From: Paenibacillus tengchongensis
GTDB taxonomy: Bacteria > Bacillota > Bacilli > Paenibacillales > Paenibacillaceae
Length of the DNA stretch: 64,000 bases
Assembly: GCF_008973665.1 (NCBI RefSeq)
Contig: NZ_WACP01000007.1
Coordinates: 186,001-250,000 of the forward strand
Direction: 5' to 3'
Shown here: piece after piece, positions 39,558-48,634 of the stretch
Position numbering within the stretch: position 1 is the stretch's first letter
Layout: the number at the start of each line of letters is the position of its first letter
Made by a program: the position numbers and the translations under genes
The notes under the pieces: model-generated
The model's database searches: none
Told to the model about the DNA's origin: nothing
Seen by the model: only the letters and a program-made list of their open reading frames with translations

Positions 39558-41399
39558 TTGCGGGAGCGGATTACGCGCCGCCTGGCCAACAAGCTGATTC
39601 TGCTCTTCACGACGATCATCATCCTGGTGGTGGCTTCGCTGACCCTTATTTCGTACAGCATGCTGCGCAAGGAATCGGTAAACGCCAGCATCGCCAGCAC
39701 AAGCAACAATCTGCTGCTGGTCGGGCGCAATCTGGAAAGCTATCTCGCGGGGATTGAGCAGCTGTCGCTGCCGCAAATCTCTTATGATGAGATCACTTAC
39801 GCCATCATGCATGAATCAGAGAATTACGCCTCCAAAATGTATGTGGAAGATTATCTGCGCAATCTGTATTTCTCCAGGGACGACGATCTGGAAGCGGCTT
39901 ATCTCTACATCATCAAAGAGCATAAATACTATGTGGTGACCAAGGAAAACTACAATATCACGGTCCGGGTCATCGAGCATCCCTCCATTGAACAGCTGTC
40001 GTGGTATCAGAATGCACTGCAAAGTCCCTTTAACCGGTCTTATCAATCCTTGCTCGGCGGTGCGGATGCACTGGAGGAGGGGGATTATACCACCCGGACC
40101 GACCGCAGCTTTATGGGGTATCACCGGCTGCTGCGCTCGATTGTCTCCCGGGAACCGCAGGCTGTGCTGTCCCTGTATTTCAACTCTTCCCGGGCGGATG
40201 AGATTATGAAGGATATTCCGCTTGGCGAAGGGGAGCATCTGATGGTGCTGGGACCGGACAATGAGCCGTTTATGGCGGATGACGGGGAGTTCTACAGCGG
40301 CAGCGCAGCCGCGGGGCTATTAAAGCTGCTTACACCGGACAATAAAGGGCAGGTTACCTGGCCATATGCCGCAGAGAAGTATCTGGTCAGCTACAACATC
40401 GGCCAGAAAGAGGGCTGGAAGCTCGTCAAGCCTATTCCTTATAAGGAAATCTACGCGGCGGCCACCACCACGCGCAAGCTGAGCATTACGATTGGGGTAC
40501 TGTTTCTGATTGTATCCGTTGTGCTGGTGAGTCTGATCTCCAATAAAATCACCCATCCGCTGAAGAATCTGTCGCTTCAGATGAAGCGCTTCAGCTCGGG
40601 CAGCTTCGATGCGGAGACGGCTGTGGAAGGCAATGACGAAATCGCCTATCTCTCCCGTCATTTCAACAAGATGGTCGAGCGGACCAATGAGCTGATCAAT
40701 GAGCGCTATAAGATGAAAATTGTCGAGAAAAATGCGGTGCTCAAGGCGCTGGAAGCGGAGATCAATCCGCATTTTCTCTATAATGCGCTGCAGGCGATTT
40801 CCACCAAGGCGCTGAAGAACAAGAATGACGATATTGTCGAGATGGTCGATAATCTGGCCTTGACGTTGAGATACTGCATCAGCGGCCGCGATGTGGTAGA
40901 GGCCCGGGAGGAGCTGCGGCATATCGAACGTTATCTTGCCCTGCAGCAGGCCCGGTTCGGCTCCAGAATGCAGGTGTTTACCGGCTGGGAGGAGGAGCTG
41001 CTTCCCCTCAAGATTCCGAAGCTGTCGCTGCAGACGCTGGTGGAGAATTGCATCAAGCATGCGCTGGAGAAGGTATCAACTACGGTGACCATCCGCATCG
41101 AAGCGCGTTCGACGGATACGCACAATATTATATCCGTCCATGACGACGGCCCGGGAATATCCGAGCGGCGGCTGGAGGAGGTCCTGGATTCTTTGCAGCA
41201 GGAGTGGGATCATCCCGGCGAAGGGTCTGAAGACGGAGGGGGCGAGAGCATCGGGCTGAAAAATCTGCAGATGCGCCTAAAGCTGCTGTACGGAGAGGAA
41301 GCGGGGCTGGTCATCGGCAGCGATGAACATGGCACCGTGATGGAAATGCATATACCGCAGGGAGGTTCGGGACAACATGGCGAAAGTACTGATTATTGA
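39558..41399 (+). CDS. YesM-type sensor histidine kinase
   Basis: 613 residues. Membrane helix near residue 15, extracellular sensor of about 270 residues, second helix near 310-330, HAMP linker (SNKITHPLKNLSLQMKRF), His_kinase domain with EINPHFLYNALQ (phospho-His about 403) and an HATPase with NCIKHAL, DDGPGI and GLKNLQMRLKLLYG. This family senses sugars with a binding protein and pairs with AraC-type regulators. The only standard in-frame start is TTG at 39558, with no ribosome binding site; a CTG at 39519 follows AAGGAAGGGG and may be the real start, adding 13 residues. Confidence 0.9.
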   Translation: MRERITRRLANKLILLFTTIIILVVASLTLISYSMLRKESVNASIASTSNNLLLVGRNLESYLAGIEQLSLPQISYDEITYAIMHESENYASKMYVEDYLRNLYFSRDDDLEAAYLYIIKEHKYYVVTKENYNITVRVIEHPSIEQLSWYQNALQSPFNRSYQSLLGGADALEEGDYTTRTDRSFMGYHRLLRSIVSREPQAVLSLYFNSSRADEIMKDIPLGEGEHLMVLGPDNEPFMADDGEFYSGSAAAGLLKLLTPDNKGQVTWPYAAEKYLVSYNIGQKEGWKLVKPIPYKEIYAAATTTRKLSITIGVLFLIVSVVLVSLISNKITHPLKNLSLQMKRFSSGSFDAETAVEGNDEIAYLSRHFNKMVERTNELINERYKMKIVEKNAVLKALEAEINPHFLYNALQAISTKALKNKNDDIVEMVDNLALTLRYCISGRDVVEAREELRHIERYLALQQARFGSRMQVFTGWEEELLPLKIPKLSLQTLVENCIKHALEKVSTTVTIRIEARSTDTHNIISVHDDGPGISERRLEEVLDSLQQEWDHPGEGSEDGGGESIGLKNLQMRLKLLYGEEAGLVIGSDEHGTVMEMHIPQGGSGQHGESTDY

Positions 41400-43023
41400 C
41401 GACGAAGAACCGCTGCGCGAGGCGATTCATATTCTGGGGGACTGGGAGGACCTCGGGGTGACCGAGGTGCTGGAGGCGAAGGATGGCAGGTCCGGCCTGG
41501 CCATGCTGCGGGAGCACCGGATTGACATTGCGCTGGTCGATATGAAAATGCCGGAGCTTAGCGGCCCGGAGCTGCTGCATATCGCCCAGCACGAGTTCCC
41601 TGAGCTGCTGCTGATTGTCATCAGCGGCTATGAGGATTTCCGGTATACGCAGCAGGCGATCCGCTCCAAAGCGGTCGATTACCTGCTGAAGCCGGTCAAC
41701 CGCGCTGATCTGAACGGCGCCCTGCGCAAGGCGGTCGATATGCTGGCGGCGAGGCGGCAGCGCGAGAACGAGTTCATTAACCGCAACATTACGCTGAATA
41801 TGTCACTGCCGAAGCTCAAGGAGAAGCTGTACCTGTCCATCCTGGAACGCAGCTTCAAGAGCCATTCCCATGAAGCGTCGCTACCCCTGATCGGGGCCGG
41901 CGTTCCCGGCAATGTATTCGCCGCAGGCATCCTGCGGCTGCTGAATCTGGAGCAGGTGCGCAGCGCCCGGTTTCACGGAGACCGCGAGCTGATGCGGTTT
42001 GCGGTGACCAATGTGCTGAACGAGAACAGCATTCAGGACTTTGAAGCCTTCAGCTTCGCCGATCCCAAGGAGGAGCGGGAGGTAGTGGCAATCTTTACGC
42101 TGCAGGGAAGCTACGGCGAAGAGACGGCCTACCATTCCATGCATCATCTCCGCAAGGCGGTGTCCATGCTGAAGGAGCTGTTCGGCATTGTCTGTGTGGG
42201 CGGAATCGGCCAGCCCTGCCGGGAGGTCCCGGAACTTGCCCATTCCTATGAGGAAGCCAAGGCCGCGCTGGACCGCATTGATCTGCTGCAGCTGAAGCCG
42301 AACACCGTTGCCGGCAGCAATGACGCCCGGCCGGCGCTGTCCGAGCGGCCTTCGCTGACCGGCAAGATGCCGCTTCTGCGCAATTTTCTGGAGAGCGGCA
42401 ATTTCGCTCAGGCCAAGAACGTGCTTAATGAAGTGATACATGGATGGCAGACGGCGGGCTATTTCAATCTCGGTGATGCCGACCGGACGATTCAGGAGTT
42501 TATCATTCTGCTGAACGATGCCGCCCTGGAGCTGGGAGCGGCGCCGGAAGCGCTGCGGGACGGGAAGCACAGGCAGCTGAGCGGGCTCGGCATCAGCGGC
42601 GATTATACCTCCTTCGGTGAATTTGCAGCGGTGCTCGGGCAAATTCTGAGCGTCTATGCCGCAGAAATCGGCCGTTCACTCGGCGGCGACCGGGGCAGTG
42701 TGCTGGAAAATATTAAAGCATACATTGATAACCATTATTTCGAGAATATTAAAATATCGATGTTCACGGATAAATACTTCCTGAGCAGAGAATACTTGAT
42801 GAAGCTGTTCAAAGGGCAATACGGCTATGGCATTCATGAGTATGTGCAGAAGGTAAGAATGGACAAGGCCAAAGAGCTGCTGTCCGATCCGGGCCTGAAG
42901 ATCCAGGATATATCCGAGATGCTGGGATACCGGGACAAGAACTATTTCAGCAAGGCGTTCCGGAATTACTATGACTGTTCGCCGTCGGAATTCCGGATGA
43001 TGCCGCCGGAGGTTAAAAAGTGA
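41377..43023 (+). CDS. YesN-type response regulator, AraC HTH
   Basis: 548 residues. Receiver domain with IIDDEEPLREA, phospho-acceptor Asp55 (ALVDMKMPELSG) and the conserved Lys in YLLKPVN; a long middle region; and a C-terminal AraC/XylS double HTH (SREYLMKLFKGQYGYGIHEY, IQDISEMLGYRDKNYFSKAF). The start overlaps the kinase by 23 bp with GGGAGG upstream. It presumably activates the permease and binding-protein genes in response to substrate. Confidence 0.92.
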   Translation: MAKVLIIDDEEPLREAIHILGDWEDLGVTEVLEAKDGRSGLAMLREHRIDIALVDMKMPELSGPELLHIAQHEFPELLLIVISGYEDFRYTQQAIRSKAVDYLLKPVNRADLNGALRKAVDMLAARRQRENEFINRNITLNMSLPKLKEKLYLSILERSFKSHSHEASLPLIGAGVPGNVFAAGILRLLNLEQVRSARFHGDRELMRFAVTNVLNENSIQDFEAFSFADPKEEREVVAIFTLQGSYGEETAYHSMHHLRKAVSMLKELFGIVCVGGIGQPCREVPELAHSYEEAKAALDRIDLLQLKPNTVAGSNDARPALSERPSLTGKMPLLRNFLESGNFAQAKNVLNEVIHGWQTAGYFNLGDADRTIQEFIILLNDAALELGAAPEALRDGKHRQLSGLGISGDYTSFGEFAAVLGQILSVYAAEIGRSLGGDRGSVLENIKAYIDNHYFENIKISMFTDKYFLSREYLMKLFKGQYGYGIHEYVQKVRMDKAKELLSDPGLKIQDISEMLGYRDKNYFSKAFRNYYDCSPSEFRMMPPEVKK

Positions 43024-43151
43024 AACGGTTACATTAGCCCACTTTTTTACCCTCATCTCTTCACTTATGTACATTCTTATCCTTTTTCTTTTTATTTAGA
43101 ATAACACCAAGACCACAAGATGCTATTGAAGAAAAGGGGGCAACATCCACG

Positions 43152-44474
43152 ATGAAAAAACAAGTGATGGCATTATCCGCAAGTCTGCTGCTCGCCGGCG
43201 GACTGCTGGCCGGCTGCGGAGGCAACAATAACGCCGCAGATAACAACGCGGCAAATACGGCCGAGTCCGGAAACGCGGCCACAGACAGCTCCAAACCGGT
43301 AACCATCAATATGTTCACGGCTTCTCCCGAATATACCGACGCCTTCAACGCCTACATCGCTGAATACAAAAAGGTTAAACCGAACGTAACCATTAACCTG
43401 GAAATTATGCAGGCCGACTACAATACGGTGCTGAAATCGAGAATTGCCGCCGGCAGTACGCCGGATGTATTCCAGACCACGGCCGGCGGGGACATCGATA
43501 CCTTCGCCGAGTACAGCGCCGATCTGACCGACCAGCCGCTGGCGGCGGCCATGACCGATGCGGTCCGCGCCAACATGAGCTCCTCGGACGGCAAAGTGCT
43601 GGGTCTCCCGGTCAAAGGCAACCTGTTCGCCCTGATGTACAACAAGAAGCTGCTCTCCGATGCAGGCATCACCGAAGCGCCGAAGACGGTGGCCGAGCTG
43701 GATGACGCCATCACCAAGCTGGAAGCCAAGGGCATCACGCCGTTCGCCAATGCCTACAAAGAATGGTGGGTATGGAAGCACATCTTCCAGCACTATGTGG
43801 ATGCCGCCGCCATCGATGCCGGAACGGACGCCAAGACGCTCGTAGCTGACTTTATCGCCGGTAAAACGACCATCAAGGAGCATCCGGCCCTGTACGACAA
43901 CTTCTTTAACTTCATTGACACTACCGTCAAGCATGGTACAGACAAGCCGCTGGAACGCGACAGCAACGCCCAGGTCAGCGACTTTGCCCTCGGCAAAGCG
44001 GCCTTCATGACCGGTAAAGGCGCATGGGACGAAGAAGCGATCAAGAAGATTACGCCGGACTTCGACCTCGGGATTTCCGGGTACCCTGTCAGCGACAAAG
44101 CGGAGCAATCCCAGATCATCACCGGTGCCGACCAGGCGCTGCGCATCAACAAGGATTCCAAAGTGGTGAATGAGACGATTGAATTCTTCAACTGGCTCTA
44201 CACCTCCGACTACGGCAAGAACTGGTTCTCCGCAGTGGCGAAGGTGATTCCTCCGATCAAGGATGCTCCAATGCCTGACCTGCAAATGCCGAAGGAGATG
44301 GAAGAGATCCTGGCTAATGAGCCGTCGGGCGACCTGTCCGTCAACTACTCGCTGGATACCTTCCATCAGAAATTCGGCGAGCTGATGCAGGCTTATATCG
44401 GCGGCAGCAAATCGAAGGATCAGGCCATCGAAGAAATTCAGCAAGCCTGGATTCAATTCGGGTCCGCGCAATAA
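43152..44474 (+). CDS. sugar ABC transporter substrate-binding lipoprotein
   Basis: 440 residues with a type II signal peptide and lipobox LLAGC (lipidated Cys at about residue 22), then an Asn/Ala-rich tether and a family 1 extracellular solute-binding fold (FTASPEYTDAFNAYIAEYKK, TPDVFQTTAGGD). It captures sugar outside the membrane for the divergent MalF/MalG permeases. AAAAGGGGG precedes the ATG. A strong terminator follows. Confidence 0.93.
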   Translation: MKKQVMALSASLLLAGGLLAGCGGNNNAADNNAANTAESGNAATDSSKPVTINMFTASPEYTDAFNAYIAEYKKVKPNVTINLEIMQADYNTVLKSRIAAGSTPDVFQTTAGGDIDTFAEYSADLTDQPLAAAMTDAVRANMSSSDGKVLGLPVKGNLFALMYNKKLLSDAGITEAPKTVAELDDAITKLEAKGITPFANAYKEWWVWKHIFQHYVDAAAIDAGTDAKTLVADFIAGKTTIKEHPALYDNFFNFIDTTVKHGTDKPLERDSNAQVSDFALGKAAFMTGKGAWDEEAIKKITPDFDLGISGYPVSDKAEQSQIITGADQALRINKDSKVVNETIEFFNWLYTSDYGKNWFSAVAKVIPPIKDAPMPDLQMPKEMEEILANEPSGDLSVNYSLDTFHQKFGELMQAYIGGSKSKDQAIEEIQQAWIQFGSAQ

Positions 44475-44491
44475 CAGCCAGTCTTCATCCG

Positions 44492-44536
44492 GGGACGGCC
44501 CTCCAGGTAAATTCTTTACCGGAGGGCCGTCCCTTT
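44492..44536 (+). terminator. strong terminator after the binding-protein gene
   Basis: GGGACGGCCCTCC pairs with GGAGGGCCGTCCC, with inner GGTAAA/TTTACC, then TTT. Confidence 0.85.
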
Positions 44537-44584
44537 CGCTTACAGAGACAAACCCCTATAATCGGGATTAGGAGAATCCATCAA

Positions 44585-46708
44585 ATGGCAGGAGGCTTAC
44601 ATGTGAGCATGCAACCCAAGGTTATCGAGATTAATGAAAACGGACTATATCTATTTATTGAGATTACAGAGGAGCAGGATGTGCGGCTGCTGCATTTCGG
44701 CGCGGCGCCGCTTGAGGAAGGCGCTGTCGCGGAGAAGAACAAGCCGGGCTTCCGGCTGCTGGAGCTGCAGCTGACCGGCGAGGACCGGGCGGAATATCAC
44801 GGCCGCACGCACCGCGCCTCGTATCCGGGCCTGCGGATGGTCTACAGCGGGCACAGCGAGACGGTGAACGGGACCGGGCGCAAGCTGGAGCTGACGCTTA
44901 GCGATCCCGTAACGGGCGTACAGGCTGTACAGCATTACCAGTTCTATACCGGTGTCCAGATTATGCGGTGCTGGACAGTGCTGGTCAACGAAGGGACGGA
45001 AGAGGCTGCGGTAGAATATATTTCCTCCTTCGCTCTGACCGGAATAGACAAAGAAGGCGCGGGGGACCGCAACGGCAAGATCGAGGTATCGCTTGCCCAC
45101 AGCGGTTGGCAGAGCGAGCTGCAGTGGCGCACCTACAGCCTGCCGGAGCTGGGCATGTCCCACCTGGCCGACCGGGGCTCGAAACGGATCGCGGCCAGCA
45201 ATACCGGCTCGTGGTCGGCGGCGGAGCTGCTGCCGATGGCGGTGCTGCACAACAAGGAGAGCAGCAGCACCTTGTTCTGGCAGATCGAGCATAACGGCTC
45301 CTGGCACTGGGAATTCACTGACCAGTATGACCAGCTGACCTTACTGGCGGGAGGACCAACCGAGCATGACAACCACTGGTGGAAGCGGCTCGCCCCGGGT
45401 GAATCGTTCACCTCGGTTCCTGTAGCCGTCGGTGCGGCAGAAGGTGGTTTCCGGGAAGCGGCAGAGCAGCTGACGCATTACCGGCGGGTCATCCGCCGGC
45501 CTAACGAAGACAACGAGCTGCTGCGGATTATCTTCAACGATTATATGAACTGCCTCTGGGGCAGCCCCACGACAGAGAAGCTGCTGCCGCTGATCGATGC
45601 CGCCGCCGAAGTCGGCTGCGAGTATTTCTGCATTGACGCCGGCTGGTATGCACCGGGCGAATGGTGGGACGGCGTGGGCGAGTGGCTGCCGTCAAGGGAA
45701 CGCTTCCCGGAAGGGATCAAATACGTGCTGGATTACATCCGCAGTAAGGGAATGATTCCGGGGCTGTGGCTGGAGCTGGAGGTCATGGGCATTAACAGCC
45801 CCAAGCTGGCCGAGACGGACGACAGCTGGTTCTTCATGCGCCACGGCAAGCGGGTCAAGGACCGCAGCCGCTATCAGCTTGATTACCGGAATCCCAAGGT
45901 TATCGCCCACGCGGATGGCGTGATGAGGCGCCTGGTGGAAGAATACGGCGTCGGCTACATCAAGATGGATTACAACATCAATGCAGGCATCGGTACGGAG
46001 ACGGATGCCGACAGCTTCGGGGACGGCCTGCTGCAGCATAACCGGGCGTATCTGGCCTGGCTGGACAGCATCTTCGCCCGTTATCCGCAGCTCGTCATCG
46101 AGAACTGCTCCAGCGGCGGCATGCGCATGGATTATGCCATGCTGAGCCGGCACAGTATCCAGTCGACGAGCGATCAGGAGGATTATGTGCAGTATGCGGC
46201 CATTGCCGCCGGCGCCCCGGCGGTGCTGACACCGGAGCAGGCTGCGGTCTGGTCGTATCCACTGCGAGAGGGCGACGATGAGGAAGTGATCTTCAACATG
46301 GTCAACGCGCTGCTGCTGCGTGTCCATCAGAGCGGCCACCTGGCCGAGCTGACGCCGCCCCGGCGGGCGCTGGTCAAGGAAGCGCTGGATTATTATAAAT
46401 CGATCCGCGCCGACATTCCGCAGGCGGTGCCGTTCTGGCCGCTGGGCCTGCCGGATTCCGGCAGTGAATGGATCAGCCTGGGACTGCAGGCCGGCGAAAC
46501 GCGCTATGTAGCCGTATGGCGGACAGCGGGGGAAGAAACAGAGGTCACCCTGCCTGTCGGCGATCTGGCCGGAGCCCGGCCGGAGATTGTTTGCGCTTAT
46601 CCCAAGGAGCACCATTCAACATGGAGCTGGGAGCCGTCAGCAGGCGCGCTTACCGTGACGCTGCCGCCGGGAAGAACAGCCAGGCTGTTTGAAATCCGGC
46701 ATTCATAA
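44585..46708 (+). CDS. GH36 alpha-galactosidase
   Basis: 707-residue cytosolic enzyme that removes terminal alpha-galactose from melibiose and raffinose-type sugars. Motifs: CIDAGWYAPGEWWDGVGEW, nucleophile Asp in GYIKMDYNIN (about 461), NCSSGGMRMDYAML and acid/base Asp in STSDQEDYVQY (about 529). AGGAG lies 10 bp before the ATG at 44585, but a GTG at 44603 has GGAGG at 7 bp and may be the true start. It has no signal peptide, so it acts on sugar brought in by the transporter encoded next to it. Confidence 0.94.
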   Translation: MAGGLHVSMQPKVIEINENGLYLFIEITEEQDVRLLHFGAAPLEEGAVAEKNKPGFRLLELQLTGEDRAEYHGRTHRASYPGLRMVYSGHSETVNGTGRKLELTLSDPVTGVQAVQHYQFYTGVQIMRCWTVLVNEGTEEAAVEYISSFALTGIDKEGAGDRNGKIEVSLAHSGWQSELQWRTYSLPELGMSHLADRGSKRIAASNTGSWSAAELLPMAVLHNKESSSTLFWQIEHNGSWHWEFTDQYDQLTLLAGGPTEHDNHWWKRLAPGESFTSVPVAVGAAEGGFREAAEQLTHYRRVIRRPNEDNELLRIIFNDYMNCLWGSPTTEKLLPLIDAAAEVGCEYFCIDAGWYAPGEWWDGVGEWLPSRERFPEGIKYVLDYIRSKGMIPGLWLELEVMGINSPKLAETDDSWFFMRHGKRVKDRSRYQLDYRNPKVIAHADGVMRRLVEEYGVGYIKMDYNINAGIGTETDADSFGDGLLQHNRAYLAWLDSIFARYPQLVIENCSSGGMRMDYAMLSRHSIQSTSDQEDYVQYAAIAAGAPAVLTPEQAAVWSYPLREGDDEEVIFNMVNALLLRVHQSGHLAELTPPRRALVKEALDYYKSIRADIPQAVPFWPLGLPDSGSEWISLGLQAGETRYVAVWRTAGEETEVTLPVGDLAGARPEIVCAYPKEHHSTWSWEPSAGALTVTLPPGRTARLFEIRHS

Positions 46709-46719
46709 GCTTTAGATCA

Positions 46720-46760
46720 GCCCTTTGTGAGCAGAGTTTTCTCGCAAAGGGCACTGTTTT
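46720..46760 (+). terminator. terminator after the alpha-galactosidase gene
   Basis: GCCCTTTGTGAG pairs with CTCGCAAAGGGC (one mismatch), followed by ACTGTTTT. Confidence 0.75.
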
Positions 46761-46815
46761 GCCCATAATGCTTAAACGGTTGAATTTCTTAATTTAAATA
46801 TTCTCAAATAAAAAC

Positions 46816-46845
46816 TTGTCAATCTCAAAGAAAATTGGATAAAAT
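46816..46845 (+). promoter_or_regulatory. upstream abrB promoter (P1)
   Basis: TTGTCA (46816-46821), 18-bp spacer, TAAAAT (46840-46845). The 346 bp between the terminator of the previous gene and abrB hold only regulatory sequence: this promoter, P2 and Spo0A-box matches. Confidence 0.45.
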
Positions 46846-46861
46846 AGAGATTAAGTTGTCT

Positions 46862-46903
46862 TTTGTCGAAAACACTCTAAATATATCAGAGTAATTTGTC
46901 GAT
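46862..46903 (+). promoter_or_regulatory. two Spo0A boxes upstream of abrB
   Basis: TTTGTCGAA (46862-46870) is a perfect match to the 0A-box consensus TTTGTCRAA and TTTGTCGAT (46895-46903) matches 8 of 9. They lie between P1 and P2. In B. subtilis, phosphorylated Spo0A represses abrB through such boxes. Confidence 0.65.
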
Positions 46904-46929
46904 ATATATCAAAAGATGTAGAAAAAAAT

Positions 46930-46958
46930 TTGACAGGAAAGAAATAGCACACTACAAT
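46930..46958 (+). promoter_or_regulatory. strong sigma-A promoter of abrB (P2)
   Basis: Perfect TTGACA (46930-46935), 17-bp spacer, TACAAT (46953-46958), 96 bp before the start codon. Confidence 0.75.
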
Positions 46959-46965
46959 TGTCAAA
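46957..46965 (+). promoter_or_regulatory. third Spo0A-box match over the P2 start region
   Basis: ATTGTCAAA matches the 0A box at 8 of 9 positions and overlaps the -10 element, where bound Spo0A would block initiation. Confidence 0.5.
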
Positions 46966-47054
46966 GAGGCATAATCATTCCTACTATTTAGAAGCTTAGA
47001 TAGCTTTTAACATCAATGATTAGATAAGTGTGACTTAAAGGAGGAAACATTGTA

Positions 47055-47309
47055 ATGAAAGCAACAGGTATTGTGAGAAAAGTAGATGAGCTGGGACGTA
47101 TCGTTATTCCGATTGAGCTGCGCAGAACAATGGGCATCGACATTAAAGATCCTTTGGAGATTTTTGTCGACGGGGAAAAAATCATTCTCCGGAAATATGA
47201 GCCGACTTGCATCTTCTCCGGCAGCGCAGAGAACCTGATCAATTTCAAAGGTAAAATGGTCAGCAAGGATGTCCTGGACGAACTGATCGCCAGCTTTGAC
47301 CGGGTGTAA
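47055..47309 (+). CDS. abrB: AbrB-family transition-state regulator
   Basis: 84-residue DNA-binding protein with the SpoVT/AbrB swapped-hairpin fold (GIVRKVDELGRIVIPIELRR and EIFVDGEKIILRKYEP). AbrB represses stationary-phase, antibiotic and biofilm genes during growth. The N-terminal half is nearly identical to B. subtilis AbrB as I recall it; the C-terminal half diverges and is about ten residues shorter, so it could be a paralogue such as Abh. AAAGGAGG precedes the ATG. Regulation by Spo0A is supported by upstream boxes. Confidence 0.88.
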   Translation: MKATGIVRKVDELGRIVIPIELRRTMGIDIKDPLEIFVDGEKIILRKYEPTCIFSGSAENLINFKGKMVSKDVLDELIASFDRV

Positions 47310-47346
47310 ACTTATACTTAGGCATTATTTATACTTAACCATGACG

Positions 47347-47393
47347 GAGCCGGGTTCCGGGCACTTTAAAGTGCCTGTGATCCGGCTCTTTTT
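47347..47393 (+). terminator. terminator after abrB
   Basis: GAGCCGG/CCGGCTC outer stem with an inner GGCACTTTAAAGTGCC palindrome, then five T. Confidence 0.8.
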
Positions 47394-47533
47394 AAGCATT
47401 AGCCGCTCTCGGCGGAAATGCAGTTACCGTCTCCGGCTTCACGGGCGGACCGGCCTGGCTGCAGCGTAGACAATCCGCCCGCCCTCCGCTATGATGGGGG
47501 AGGAAAGCGAACCAGAAGATCAACCGGAAGGGA

Positions 47534-48259
47534 ATGGATTACTTCATGACGAATGGAGCACTGGAGCCTGCCGCAGGCGGTGGGGCGCGGCTCAAGAAAC
47601 CGGAAGCAATCGTCTTTGATATGGACGGAACCTTATTCCAGACCGAAAGTCTGCTGCTGCCCGCCTATCACAAGATGTTCGACATTTTGCGGGAGGAAGG
47701 TCTGCACAGCGGACCGACGCCGCCGGAGGAACTCATCCTGGGCAGCCTGGGCCAGCTTCTGGCACAAATCTGGAAGAACGTGATGCCGGGTGCGGATGAA
47801 TCGGTGCACCGCCGGGCGGATGATTTGCTGCTGCAGCTGGAGATTGAGGGGCTCGAGGCGGGCGGAACCCTGCTGTATCCCGGAGTACCGGAGACCCTGG
47901 CCGCCTTGCGGGCCAGAGGTGTGCGGCTGTTCGTGGCCAGCAACGGGCTGCAGGATTATATCCACAGCATCACCGTGGTCCATAAGCTGGGGGATTTGTT
48001 CGAAGGGCTCTACAGCGCAGGAGGCCAAGGTACGGCTACCAAGACGGACCTGCTGCGGATTCTGCTGGACAACCATGGCGTTAAGAGCGCCTGGATGGTC
48101 GGCGACCGTTCTTCCGATGTCGAAGCCGGCAAAGGGAACGGACAGACCGTTATCGGCTGCGCTTATGCCGGATTCGGCAAGCAGGAGGAGCTGAAGGGCT
48201 CGGACCGCATCATCACCAATTTCAACGAGCTGATTGCGCTGTACGACGAAGCGGAGTGA
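47534..48259 (+). CDS. HAD superfamily hydrolase
   Basis: 241-residue phosphatase of the phosphoglycolate phosphatase-like branch: motif I FDMDGTLFQTE, motif II FVASNGL, a conserved Lys in TATKTDLL and motif IV MVGDRSSDVEAGKGNG. A helical cap lies between motifs I and II. Substrate unknown. A GGAAGGGA site precedes the ATG. It is followed by a terminator. Confidence 0.87.
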   Translation: MDYFMTNGALEPAAGGGARLKKPEAIVFDMDGTLFQTESLLLPAYHKMFDILREEGLHSGPTPPEELILGSLGQLLAQIWKNVMPGADESVHRRADDLLLQLEIEGLEAGGTLLYPGVPETLAALRARGVRLFVASNGLQDYIHSITVVHKLGDLFEGLYSAGGQGTATKTDLLRILLDNHGVKSAWMVGDRSSDVEAGKGNGQTVIGCAYAGFGKQEELKGSDRIITNFNELIALYDEAE

Positions 48260-48306
48260 TTAAGCCATAGATGCATCCGGCGCAAGCCCGCCGGAAGGAA
48301 CGCTGG

Positions 48307-48349
48307 AGACGTCTGCCTTTTCCTGGAACAGGAAGGTGGACGTCTTTTT
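48307..48349 (+). terminator. terminator after the HAD gene
   Basis: AGACGTC/GACGTCT stem continued by CCTTTTCCTG/CAGGAAGG, then five T. Confidence 0.8.
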
Positions 48350-48383
48350 ACATATCAGGAAGCAGATAAAAGAAACTTGGCAC

Positions 48384-48411
48384 TTTACATCCTGAAATTT
48401 GAGCGTATAAT
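48384..48411 (+). promoter_or_regulatory. sigma-A promoter of the LTA synthase gene
   Basis: TTTACA (48384-48389), 16-bp spacer, TATAAT (48406-48411). It gives a leader of about 215 nt with a hairpin at 48438-48476 (GCCCGT/ACGGGC, inner GCGC/GCGC) and a 43-codon open frame (48532-48663) that runs into the gene. Confidence 0.6.
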
Positions 48412-48634
48412 ACAGCGTTGTGATAAATGCGCGGATTGCCCGTTCACCCGGCGCTTCATGCGCTGCATGGACGGGCGCTTATGAAATACAATGAGAACCT
48501 TTCTGAAATCCGGGGAATAGGTTGATTGGAGATGGTTATGGCAGCTATTCATATCAGAATTGTTGTTGAGAGAGGAATAGGTTGTCCGCCGTTGCCGGAG
48601 GTAAAGAATCATCCAAGGAGATGGGTCATTAAGT

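Noticed and set aside
43021..43033. CcpA cre-like site TGAAACGGTTACA before the binding-protein gene
   Set aside because: It is 13 bp rather than the usual 14 and includes the regulator's stop codon; the match is too weak to call.
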